The position numbers were made by a program, and so were the translations under genes. A DNA stretch of 64,000 bases from Lumbricus rubellus (lineage: Eukaryota; Annelida; Clitellata; Crassiclitellata; Lumbricidae), in contig OX243827.1 in the NCBI GenBank assembly GCA_945859605.1, forward strand, positions 25,801,502 through 25,865,501, in the 5' to 3' direction. The stretch's first letter is position 1. Every line of letters starts with the position of its first letter. Under the pieces are notes generated by a model that was not told the origin of the DNA, made no database searches, and saw nothing but the letters and a program-made list of their open reading frames with translations. Of the stretch, positions 12,361-25,600 are shown one piece after another.

Positions 12361-14979
12361 GCTGACGGTCATCGTCTTAAACAAAAGCGGTCACATTTCG
12401 CTGCACTCAGCACATAGGAACCAAATAACAACAATGACGGTTCCATGCAGTTACTTCGATTCTCGGCCGAGCAAATCCTTCTCACAATCAGATTTGTTTT
12501 TCCCCGGATGAGTTCTTTCAAACCCAGGCAGGTTGACGGCTTTTAGCAAAACAGGTATACTCTGGAAAATTATTCCATTGGTCGCGTTTCTCCCGCGTAC
12601 AGGTAGATTGTTGCAAGACCTATTAGGCCTTAGAAGAATGTAGTGTGGTTAATGGAATGGACCTATTGCACACAGTGATGTACGCGACTACGTGTAGGCC
12701 TTTTTCTATGGCGACAGGCCTCGACTGTGCTCACATTTAAATGAACTGATCGAGTGGGACCCTTTTAAGCTTATATCATCACTTCAATGATTGTCACATG
12801 GTCACACCCTTTATGGTCCTCGAGTAGGCTACGGATCGTGTTGGAGTGCCCGCTTAAGAATTGTCCTCAATCTAGTAGCGTAGCCAGAAATTAAACATTC
12901 CATTTCGTGGAAGAATTTTTTAGCTTTAAAAATTTAGGAAACTAAACAATTTCCAGGTAGCAAGTGCCCCTATTTCCCCCTCCCAAACCCTGGTGCCAAT
13001 GCCGTGCCACGGTGTAAAGTGTAGAAAAGGAAGTGTATGCGCGCCCCTTAGGTCTACCTATCCAGCCTGTGCTGGCCTAACAAGACTAGTGGCAGGACGG
13101 CGTTTATTGGAAAGTGCCTGGACACTAGGCTAGCCTACATGTTGGGCGAGAGAAGTTATTAACTTTTGTTCTGTTTAAAATATTTTTGTGACATTTTGCT
13201 ATTAATTAATGTAGCCTGCATAACTATGAATTAGGCTACCTTTAAGCCTGTAAAACCTGATCTAAACATTCTTACTTCTGACCAAGATAGGCTATTGGCA
13301 AAAAACCGAAGGGGATTATTTTTTGGCCCACCCTGTAGGTTTAAAGTAATTCTCCTAAATCCTCGGAGCTATAGAAAAACCACGTCTATACAGGCGAGAT
13401 CAGCTTAATGCCGACTCTGCATTAAATCACGTCCTGTATAATAGAGCCATTCAGCCAAGTTGTTTTGTCCGTTCTTGTGATTTTGTTATATATAATTACA
13501 GCCTATAAGCCTATACACACGCCCTGGCCAGGGTGAGAATTGCAGGGCGGCGGCTGGGAGTTCAAACCCCCTAGTCTTTCTTAGGACCTTGTAGTAAAGT
13601 CCTCATTTCACATCCCATGTCGACATAAATTAATATCTGAAAAAAGGGCTCCTTTATTTTGTGCAACAATTCCTTATTTTTAATTCAAACAAACACAGCC
13701 TTACAAAATTAACATTCATATGACTTACAATTAAAGTATTACATAAAAATTAACAGTTATAATGATTAAATAATAAACGAGTTAATTAGGGACACACAGA
13801 ACAAAATCACATCGAACCTTGCAGATTCTTTGGAATAGGGGTCAAACGCTTTAAACAAGCAAAAACTTGGGCACGACTATAGTATCTGTGGACAGTATCT
13901 AAGGATGACACTAACCCTAAACATAACCGACCCTCACTAACCTAACCTGACCCTAAACCAAGCACTGGTCCCTGATACTATAGCTATGTCAAAGCGTGCA
14001 AAATTTGTTAGAACCAGTGAGCTTACAGAATTTTAAGCCAAATATCGGAGTGTAAATCTACAATAGTTGCAAGTGCTCCTGAGTAGTAGCCTTGAAGGGG
14101 TGCTATATAAATCCTTGTATTGAAGGAATGAATTAGGACTAGAGTCTTGAACAGCCCGTTTTTCACTGAGAAAAGTTCTGGTTAAATTGGAAAAAGGTAA
14201 TCAGGCTGACAATTAATGTTGATTGCAATTTGCACCATCTTAATGCTCAACCAATCTACTATAAACTTACAAATTAGTAAAACATAATTAAGAGTTTCCC
14301 ATCACACTGCTTGCATTGCAAGATCAAGTTTATAAATATTGCAACACTTAAACAAACAGAATAATGGTTCAAAAACAAAACAGATAGCAAGATTTGTTCT
14401 ATTACATAATTACGGTTCTGTAGTGTAAAGATTAATCAATCTGTTTGAGACGCGAATTAAATACATCTTATGAACTCCATCATTGGTCAAGCCAATTGCT
14501 GGACTTTCTCATATGAACATGGATTCTTTTGGAACAGCTTAGGAAACTACCGACCACCAACTACGTTGATGATCTTACCATGACATTGCTGTTCTTGACC
14601 GCTATTTACGTGGATGCAAGATAACATCAGCCAAGTACATCGACATACATCATCAAAGTATAAAAACAGAAATGAAAGCACAAAAAAACAAATTGCATGG
14701 CATGTCAACACGTTATGGGCACATAAAAATAATTTAAATCTACCAAAAAAACTATGTTCACCCGAGTCAAGCTCAACACACAAATTAAATTTAGTATGGC
14801 AATGCCATTACAGTAACTAGTCAACACATCTTATTAGTAATTTCCTGATAACTTAATTTTTTCTTTAAACTTAAATCATACCACAATTTAGTAAGACGTC
14901 CTAACTAATTAAGGAATTAATTATGCCCGACTTCCATAACAATAGGCCCATTAAGGAATTAAATTCAGGAAAAAGCAAT
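12361..14979. other. Region between CaMK1-like exon and SGPL1 3' end
   Basis: No gene is recognised. Around 13525-13570 is a tRNA-like stretch with a box-B-like GAGTTCAAACC, probably a SINE head. Around 14085-14130 is a SINE/LINE-type 3' end (GTGCTCCTGAGTAG then GGGGTGCTATATAAAT). The part just below 14980 should hold the SGPL1 3' untranslated region, and an AATAAA overlaps the SGPL1 stop codon on the minus strand. Confidence 0.4.
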
Positions 14980-17900
14980 TTATTTTTTTGCTTTTGATTT
15001 CTTCTCCTCCTGGTACGTTCCTTCCGTGCTGTAGTAGGCATCGAAAAACAATCCAGCGATATCGGAGACCAGAGATCGATCTGGAATACTCTGAGCCATT
15101 CCGTACATGGCTGCCTAAAAGACAATAGACAACAATCAACTGATTGCAACTGGGATTGAAACAATGACAGCATTCTACACAGCATTGTCATAAGGAACTG
15201 GCAATAGGTCAGAATTTTAAGTTTTAATACTGAATAACTTTTTCTCTTTTTCCTGCAAATAACATTTTTCTCTTTTACCTGCACTTTAGCAAAGCATTTG
15301 ATACTGTTGATTACAATGACAGCATTCTACACAGTGCTGCCAGCAATTGCAGATAGTTTAGACTTTTACACACTGGATAACATCTGGTTAGAGTTTACTA
15401 CTGACATATTAAATACCAAATACTTAAGCTATACGCAACTCTAATTGCTCTGTGAAAACATATACCATACTGCTACCATGAACTAAAGCACAAATGTTGC
15501 TCATAATTATTCTGGAAACATCAACACAATCTTTAAGACCGTGCATCTAAAATATATGCACAGGATATCATTAATAAATGAAATAATTTTCTAAACATAC
15601 TAGAGCTCTGTGCAAATTAAGAAGAACAAAATCGACAAAGGCAATGTCAGTTTGATAGCACTTTAAAGTTAACTTACTGTTCCACCGATTTTTGCATTCG
15701 GTTCCTTCAGTATTTCTTTCGTGCATGTCACCAAGTCAGCCACGAATCTTTGAGCAACTCCTGGTTTAGTGTGAACCAGCGTCACGCACAGATGTATGCT
15801 ACAAAACATTTTTAGAATAAACTAGCAGACCTGAACTGAACACATTATATAATTTACCTATCTATGGAATTTATATAGCAGATTCCAGAAAACTATTCAG
15901 AGGCGCTCTCGACCCAGGCAAGGCCAAAGCGGAAAGTCTTCAGTAGCTTATAAAATGACTTAGACAAGTCGTGTGGAAGGGAATGAAGGCCAAAGAGGAG
16001 GCCATTTAAACAGAGGGAATCACAATCGAGAATGTCCTATTCTGTCCGCTAGCTTAGTTGCGCAAAACTGGAAACAAAAACTCAATTATGCTGAACAATT
16101 GATTCTGTATAGTCAACTCGCAGTACACATTGTTAAAGAAATGTTCAATTTAGCAAGGCTCTACCGTTTCACATTTCTTCTCTTAGGGTGCCCCAAAAAA
16201 CAATGTTCGTCCTACCTTGCTGGGTTCTGCAGTGCGTTGAGGTGCCAGCCTTTCTCACCGAGTGCATCCGACAAACGATAGATGTTGAATTGCTTCGATC
16301 CAACTGCAACGACGCTCACCTCCGCCTTGCCGAACAGAAAAAGGCCCTGCACTTTCTTTAACCTACACGAAAACAACACAACGCAATGAAATTCACGTGG
16401 CACCCTTGTTCAGTTGTAACGTAATAGGCTATACTTATTAACACTCCAACAATAGCGAGAGTGTATTAGAAGTGTAATTGTAATTGAACATTTATATAGC
16501 GCCCCTTCAAAGAAGTGACTGGAAAAAAAAGAAATTTATGCAGCTCCTTCATTCATTTGCAACATAATAGGTTATACTTAATAACACTTCAACAACAGTG
16601 AGAGTGTATTAGAAGTGACCGGGAAAGCAATGCAAAATGCTGTTAAAGCGTTGATACATCTGAAGGATCTTAAGAATTCTGACAAAAGAATACCAGCAGA
16701 GGGCATTGTATTGTCACGTGGAGGGAACATGGAGCTGAGGAAGACAATCCAAGACAACATCTTTTCAATCTGGAAAATGCGAAAAAAAGGTTTAGACATG
16801 AGAATTGCACTGGACACTAACAGAGACAGAAGAAATGGAGCCATCTTGTAAAAACCTCATAGTCAACACACACCCAGAAAAGAAGAAGACAAAATATAAA
16901 TTCTGCAATAACAAGTCTGCATATACATATAATTCATATATACATTTACCTATCTTTTTAGCCATGGCTGGACTGGGAGCGCCTCTGAGTAGACTTCTTG
17001 AAGAAGCGCTATATAAGTTTTCGGAATGAATGAATGGATGAATGAATATAAAATGAGCAATGAACACGAACTCCGCTTCGATGAATCTCGTTGTGTTGAC
17101 GATCTTTTTCGTCGACTCGATATATCCGTTCTCACCCATGTACATCAGCGTCGCCCAGCAGGCGGCGATTATGGCGCCAGCACGACTCCCTGGTAGCACA
17201 AAAGAAACCATTGCAGACCAACAGTCGAGATTTTACATTTATAAAAAAAAATCAGTCATGTAGGTAGTTGTGAGGTAGACGAGCAATGAGTCTGACTGTC
17301 AAGTTCATAACTGACTGTAGGGAGGAGGATAAGCGAATTTTGGGAAGTCCAGCAAATAGTGAGTTGCAGTAGTCAATTCGACAGCAAATAAATGCATGAA
17401 CAATGGCTTTAAATACAGAAGAGGAAACAGATCTTCTGATGGCTCTCCGAGTATCTCATCTAATATTGGAATAATTCAAAAAGAAAGTGAAGAATGTATA
17501 TCTTTTAAAAGCAACATGTGACAGTCACTTGTGCACAGTAGTCGTTCCATTGGCCGTACGTAGTTGTGCAATGACGCCCTATAAATTGTCCTTTATTAAG
17601 CACTGTCACTACTATTATTACTAGTAAAATATTATCATTTTACCAGTATTATCACTATTACTATTGCTTTATAAATTTATAGATACATTACACTACCACG
17701 CCATGGAACTGAGTTGCGCAAGCTGTGCGCAAATACCTGCGAACGTTGGTGATGCATAAATGCCACCTGGCCAGTCAGTGGCGACAAAGTACTGGAATTT
17801 ACGATAGTCCTTTGAGCTGTACAAGATCACAGATGATCCCTTTGGAGCAAAGCCATACTGCAAGAAAGCAAAACAATTTCGCAGTTTCATCAAATTTTCA

Positions 17901-19581
17901 TACACATAGAATATAAAATTTGGGCAAACCAGCACCAAGGCATGTTTGAAAATTGGCAACAAACAAACCCTTTGGTTCAATGGCCAAACAGTCTAGATAA
18001 ATAAATGCATAAATTTTTTGTCAAGTTGCATCGTATTGCATTGTATTGAATTGCGCATCTATAAATCTATAAAACACCTCTCCAATGCACAATAATCAGA
18101 GGAGTTCCCAGTGCCAAAGAACCGGAGAAAAGAAAGCAGTTTTCAGACGCTGAAAAGATGTGATTCGGGCACCAGTTATTAACAAAGTTCTCTTACTTAG
18201 GGCATTACACTGAACAGCAACACATACAATACAATACAATTTACTACATAATTTACAGCAACAATGGTGCATTGTATCGTATTCAGGTATTTATAAAGCA
18301 CCTCTAGAAGGGTGAACCATTCAGAAGCACTCCCAGTGCGCAAAACTCCGCGAGAAGAGGTAGGTTTTGAGAAGAGAGAAGAAGGGAGACAGAATACAAC
18401 ACAAACACATTCCTCATATTAAACTTAAAATCTTATTTGTTCAGATAAAATTTTAAAGACTTGTACAAGTTTTCAACAGCAATCCAAAGCACTTAAAACA
18501 CTTCACTGTTATCAAAAACATATTTTCCAGCAATGTCAGATACTAAGCTTTATCTGCAAACGAAAGAAAACGAGCAGCACTCTTCAGGCAGACGAACCTT
18601 ATGAGTATCGGCCGAAATACTGGTGACCCCTGGGACGCTGAAATCAAAAGGATCCAGCTCAAATCCAGCTTTTCGCATGAAAGGAACGAGAAAGCCACCG
18701 AGACAACTGTCAACGTGGACGGGAATGTCGTAACGCCTGCCAAGCTGCAAATAACAATAACAACAGATACAGCAAACCCAGTGGGGTACGGTGGTGCAGT
18801 GGGCATGTTCGTCGTCTTGCAGCCGGAGGGTTGCATGTTCTAATCTACCTCAATCCGCTGTGTAGGGACCTTAGGCAAGTCCTTCACTCACAATTGCTCA
18901 GCGCTTAAGCGTGAAACTCTGATTCAGTGTCCGCGCTGTAGTCGGAAGCGCTTTTGAGTAGCTATCCTGAAGGGGCGCTATAACAAGTGCACATACAAAC
19001 AAAAACACCACGAAGAAAAGCGGTCCCTTAATGAAAGACCCCTTCACGTAAAATCGGGGTGCTAATGCTTAGCCCGCTGTGGTGGGACTTGAACCCCGGC
19101 CTCTCGATCAACATTCCACCACTCTAACCACTACACCATCGAACAAATCCTCAAAACTGTTGCTCAAATGTAGTGCAAAGCAGAATTTATATAACACTTC
19201 AAAAATATGCAAATTTGTTATTCACAAAACTGGGTTTCGAAATTACAACAGTCCTGTGTCCATCTGTGTTCTGCACGTCGTAATTATAATGCAATTATTG
19301 TTGGCTCAAAATTGTTACCATTAAGTGTGCAACACAAAATTCTTTTCAACTAGAAATATGATGAATGCACGTTCTTTACTCACTTTTGCAATGCTAACAA
19401 TTGGATCAATGACACCGTGAGGAAACTGTGGTGCAGAACCAACAAGCTGAAACACAACACAGAAAATGTAAGGCAATTTGGCAAAAGTAAGAGGATCTAT
19501 ACGTCACAGGCCCGTCTATTCATGATATCTATTAATGATATAATATTCAATTCATGATATCTATATCATAATATCTATTTA

Positions 19582-19635
<54 letters not shown>

Positions 19636-22600
19636 AATAACTTAAAGAGATACTCAAAAGGAAGTACGCAAAGAAGGTAGTTATAAAACGATACTTAAAC
19701 AGAGATACATTGTGTGTATACTCATCATCATCAGGATACATGGGCCAAATGTGTCCACTGCATTGTTAAACACTTTTCTCCAGAGTTCCCACTCTTCTGC
19801 TGCTATTCTCAAACTTCGAAGACCTTGTTTTTGTGTGAGTCTATTAAAATTCAGTTAAATTTTAGGGCGTTTCAACATCTAGAGATCCTATTAAATGCTT
19901 ATTGTCGCCAAATTATTGTGTGCATTTGAGCTTCATGTGGTAAGCAGCAAGGACGTAATCAAAATATTTATTCTACCATAAGGACGTAAATAGAATATTC
20001 TACCATAAGGACGTAAATAGAATATTCTACCATGCACGTTCGAGAATTGATCGCTCGCTTCATTGCTGACACATCCACCTTTCTTGTCGCGTCATCCACC
20101 GGTATATGAACGATTTTGATGCCGAAATAACTGGCACCCTGAAATGAACAACAGAAATGAAAAGGATGGTAAATTGAAATGGCTACAGCAAAGGAAACAA
20201 GCTATGAATTCTGTATAACTAAAATCCATGACTTCAGGTGGTTATAATTTAATTTAAAATATAACAATGCCAATTTGTATGGCGCTATAACACAGCCAAG
20301 CCATAACAAGAGCACCTCACATACATATCCTTATATGCTTCCCTTTCTTCTTGAGGAATTGCCAATGTTTAAACAACTCTTTGATGACATCAACACCCAC
20401 CTCTCTGGGGCTGCCCCTCTGATAGACCTGGGTCAAATCTTGCACCAACTACTGGGGTCAATCGCATTGGGAGCACTGCTGAAAGGCTTTTGCTGAGAGA
20501 AGCGCTTTACAAATGGTCAAATAAAATACAATTGCCTTTGCTGCCAAGACACGTTATTAAACTCTGGATCTAGCAATCCAAGAAGAGTTGTGTAAAGCAA
20601 TACCTTGTCAAAAGCCGCATGGGCTGTCACCGGAACCACCCTAAGATCAAAACATGAAGACAGAAAATATTCAATATGCGCCAAAAATAACAAGAACTAA
20701 ATGGCAGAACTTTGGCAAAAGTGATTGCAATTTTGAGATTTCTAGAGTGCTCAAAAATGCAAATTATGCATATCACCATACTTACGGTCAATGACGTCAA
20801 ACTGTAAAAATTTAGACAGTTTTCAAGTAATACATCAGAAGTGCTTCCAGACAACTATGGCAAAACATTTTGCTTCTTTAATGAAAGGCACGATATATAA
20901 ATGCTCCGAAGAAGTGAATGAATGAATCCCGTAAGTGACGTACATTTCTGGATAGCGGACTCCCTTGGCATAGGCACGATCGCGGTACGCCTTGCACGCC
21001 AGCATGATGCTCTCCGTTCCACCGGACGTCATCTGTAATCAACACACACATGAAACTGTAATTGTAGAGCTGCAAGTTTATTTAGCTCTACTTCATGGCC
21101 AACTATTATTATAATTATTGTCAAATAAGTTTTGCTAACGTGCACAAGGTCACAGCGAAATGTGAATCTGAGGTGCTGATAGTCGTTCGCCAGGAAAAGA
21201 TGCAGTTAGAGATCCATTTGCTTGAAAGTCAAAGAGAAACAGTGAGTTTCGAGACACTTTTTGAAGGAAGGGAGTGAAATTGAGCTGTGAAAAGAAAGCG
21301 GAAGCCGATTCCATTCTCTGGGTGCAGAGGCATGGAGACCAAAACTGTTCTCCTCTTTCCAGTAATTTGCTACAATCGATTTACCGCACAAACATCAACG
21401 TAACACATATTAATCACAAAATTAATTATTCACTGGCACATGACAACAATCTGTATTGGTTAAATTGATACAACTCCTTCAGAATAAACTAGTGCAATGC
21501 AAGTTCATCCAATCAGCCTGACATTGGGAAATATTCTGCCACCATACCGTGCCACATGAGGCCGGTCCTCCCTGGAAGAGGTTGCACACCATGCGAACGA
21601 CCTCTGCTTCCATCTTCCGCACATCGGGAAAGACGTCGGCATGCAGTGGATTCGTCCACGCAAAGTCGGCGTATACCTGGAGAAGAAGTTTACAATGTCA
21701 CACAGAATTAAGTGCAAAATAATTTTAAGTCAACATTCAATAAGAAAATTTTAATGCAAAATTTTTATACATTCACAAAAGGTTTTCCGACTATCAGTAA
21801 TAAATCATCAGCATACTGTGAAATATATGGTCACTATCAAACTAAAGAATTGAACAATAAAAAGTATATAGTCGATCTAAGATCCTTATTGCTTAAAGTT
21901 GATTCTTTACCGTCTTTGGGACTTCCTTATGGAATTTCTTTCCATTTGATTCTTTACCGTCTTTGGGACTTCCTTATGGAATTTCTTTCCATTTGATTCT
22001 TTACCGTCTTTGGGACTTCCTTATGGAATTTCTTTCCATTTGATTCTTTACCGTCTTTGGGACTTCCTTATGGAATTTCTTTCCATTTGATTCTTTACCG
22101 TCTTTGGGACTTCCTTATGGAATTTCTTTCCATTTGATTCTTTACCGTCTTTGGGACTTCCTTATGGAATTTCTTTCCATTTGATTCTTTACCGTCTTTG
22201 GGACTTCCTTATGGAATTTCTTTCCATTTATGTCGGACCCTTCTTTCTGGATCACTATCTACATTTCTCTCTTTCTCTTCCTACAACCTTTTTTTTCTCT
22301 CGGGGTTCTCACAATTTGAGTGATACTGAATAGCCACGGAATTACTAATTACGCTGCATTACATTACATATAGTCATTAGTCATGTATCGTACTGTATCT
22401 AAGAATTTTCAAAGAGCCTCTCAAATTGCATACCAATCAGAGGTTCTCACAGTGCAAAAAAACGTCAAGAGAAAAGACAAGATTCAAGTCAGCGCAGAAT
22501 CATTGAGCAAAATTTGCTTTAGTAGCAGTCGAGCCAACAAAAGCTGAAGTGTTCCTTACTTTTGATATAAGCTGCGTTAGTTTCTCCTCCCCGCTGTAGA

Positions 22601-25600
22601 CCGTCCCAGAGCAGGCGCCATCACTCCACTTGACATTAACTGAAATAAAAATTTTACATCCTCAGTCAAACTAATCGACCATGAATGTCATAGTTACTTT
22701 TTGAAACATGCACATACACAATACCAGATTTTTGCCACAACTAAAATTGTTATTAAAATTTTTAAATACATTCATTTTAAGTAAAATGGCTTGCACAGAA
22801 CCATGATTGTAATCTCCAAGCTTCTAAGCACCACAAAAAAACAATAGCAGGGCACCAGCTTATTCAATAGCACTATGCTGAGTCAGAATAGTCAGAACTA
22901 GGTCCAATTCTGGTCAGAGGGGTCATACTCTAAATAAAACAATTGATGATAATTTCAAATAAAATTGTAATCACAGACAACAGAAAACATCATCATCGCC
23001 ATGATCATTGCCATCATCACCACATCTATTCAGAAGCAATCCCTGTACGAGTGAAATGAATTAAACAGCCATTAAATGCATACAGTCGAATGCAACATCA
23101 ATGCATACATGTGACAGTAAGCAGTGTCCACGCTGTAATGTATCAAATTCGTGCTATAAAGGCATGCAAGATATTTCATAAAAAAAATGTAAATACATAC
23201 CTAAATTCTTGTACTTCAACAGTTCTTTAAGAACTTGTTCCTAAAATAAAATCATACAACAAATACAGATCTCTTTCAGAAGGTCACCTCCCAGCATCTG
23301 AGAAACGTGCTCTTGTATTTCCCTCTCTCAAGAAGCCAAACCTGGATCCTAGCTTGTGCCAAAATTATCGCCCTATTGCAAATCTTTCCTTTCTCTCTAA
23401 GACTTTAGAGCGTCTTGTTTCTTTGCAACTGCTCCCTTATCTTGAGCAATCGGGCCTTCTACCTCCCCGACAATCTGGTTTTAGAGCTCACCACTCGACT
23501 GAAACTGCTCTTCTTTCTCTTCTTTCTGACATCTATTCTGCTATGGATAAATCACAGATTACTCTTCTGGCTCTTTTTGATGCATCTTCAGCATTTGATA
23601 TGGTAGACCATGATATTCTACTACATCGTCTTGAAACTTCTTTTGGTCTTAGCGGTCTTCCTCTTCTTTGGTTTCGTTCATATCTTACTGATCGTACCCA
23701 AATGGTTATACTAGATGATTCTCGCACCTCATGGGTTCCTGTTAAATTTGGAGTTCCTCAAGGATCCGTACTGGGTCCACTTCTTTATATCTTGTTTACA
23801 GCTGATATTCCTCTTCTCTTTGCTAAGCACTCAGCCTCTGGTCACCTTTATGCTGATGATGTTCAAACTTTTGTTCATGGCTCCTCTTACCAACAACTTG
23901 CTCTCTGTCAGTCTATTGAATCTCTTTCTGCTGATCTCAATTCTTGGATGTCCTCAAATCGTCTGTCGCTTAACTCTTCCAAGACTCAGTTGATCTGGTT
24001 GGGCACTCGTCAACAGCTTAATAAGCTTGATTACGTTTTACTTGCCAAGCACTTTCCTCAATTTACTTTCGTGGCAAATGTCCGTGACCTTGGTGTTACT
24101 ATTGACAATACTCTTTCCTTCTCTACACATATTGCTAATATTTCTCGGTCCAGCTTCTATCATCTACGTCGTTTACGTGCCATTCGGCGATCTCTCTCTT
24201 CGTCGATTTTTTCATCTATGGTCCACGCCTTCATCTGTTCCCGCATTGACTACTGTAACTCATTACTCATTGGGCTACCTAAACTCCGCCTTGCTCCTCT
24301 CCAATCGGTACTTAATGCATCTGCTCGCTTGATTGCTCGCCTCCCTCGTTTCTCTCACATTTCGGCTTTCATGACTGAACACCTTCACTGGCTTCCTCTG
24401 ACTGCCCGGATTCAATATAAAATTCTTTTTCTCACCTATAAGATGTTTTTGGGTCTAGCGCCTCGCTACCTTTGTGATCTCATTAGGAAGCCTTTCTCAG
24501 CTACCGTTGGTCGTCCTCTCCGCTCTTTAGATCGTCATGATCTTCTTGTTCCACGATCTCGGACTGCCACAGCCCAACACCGCGCCTTTGCCTCTGTCTG
24601 CCCTTTACTGTGGAATGGCCTTCCTACTATTATTCGTGCTCAAATTTTATCTGGAGGCTTTACTTTTTCAGCCAGATGTCTCAAGACTTTTCTTTTTCCA
24701 GGAGTTCTTCGCACTGGGAGCGCCTCTGATTAGTTTGTGCTGTGAGAGGCGCTTTATAAATCCAAAAATAGAATAGAATAGATCACATTGCTACCTAGCA
24801 CCAGAGTTTCAGATGATGTCTAAATCAAACGGAAGAAGAGTGGTCACTTGGCAAGCCTTATCACCTTCATTTTTTTAACCTCAGTATATGATGTCAGGTA
24901 GCCCAGTTCACTTCTGCACTATCTAATCTTAAAATCAACAACGCACAATCAGCGTACTCATTATTGCAGCAAAGATCTCAAAACAAGGCAATCGCATACT
25001 CATGACAAGACAGAATGACAATAAAAACATGCAGCATGAAAATTCATATCATGTCTTAAGAAATCATTGTCATAGGACGAGTTCTTTAACCCTTTAATGC
25101 CGAGGGTATAGGATTTCCCATACCATTTACTACCATCTCAGCATTAAAGGGTTAATATGCCAATGTTCAAACCTCCGAAAATCCTTTCGATGGTAGAGTT
25201 TGGATGTACGGCTCTCCTTTGGCCGACTTGTGGAATGTCTTTTCCATCTCCAAACTCTGTTTGTCCATCTCCGACTTTATTTTGTTGCGAACCATTGGTA
25301 AACTTTTCAGACAACCGAATACGGACTTCTTTAGTCTTTCCAAAAGACCTGGGCAAAGGAAAACAAATATATTACACAACTATACTAACAAAATGTTTAA
25401 ACAGTTAGTAATAAAGAAGTTCAGAAGAAGAGTTTTCGGAACCATGGCAAACATGATCCGTGCTAGAGTCGGGAGCACTACTGAATAGTCCCGTTGAAGA
25501 AGCGCTATATAAATTCTTGAATGAATGAATGAATGAATGAATGAATGAATGAATGAATGAATGATCCTCTTGGATTGCTTTGGTCAAACTTATGGAATCT

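Noticed and set aside
19012..19145. Genuine tRNA gene on the minus strand
   Set aside because: Boxes A and B are good, but I cannot pair an acceptor stem, and the sequence continues into a SINE body, so a SINE head is the better call.
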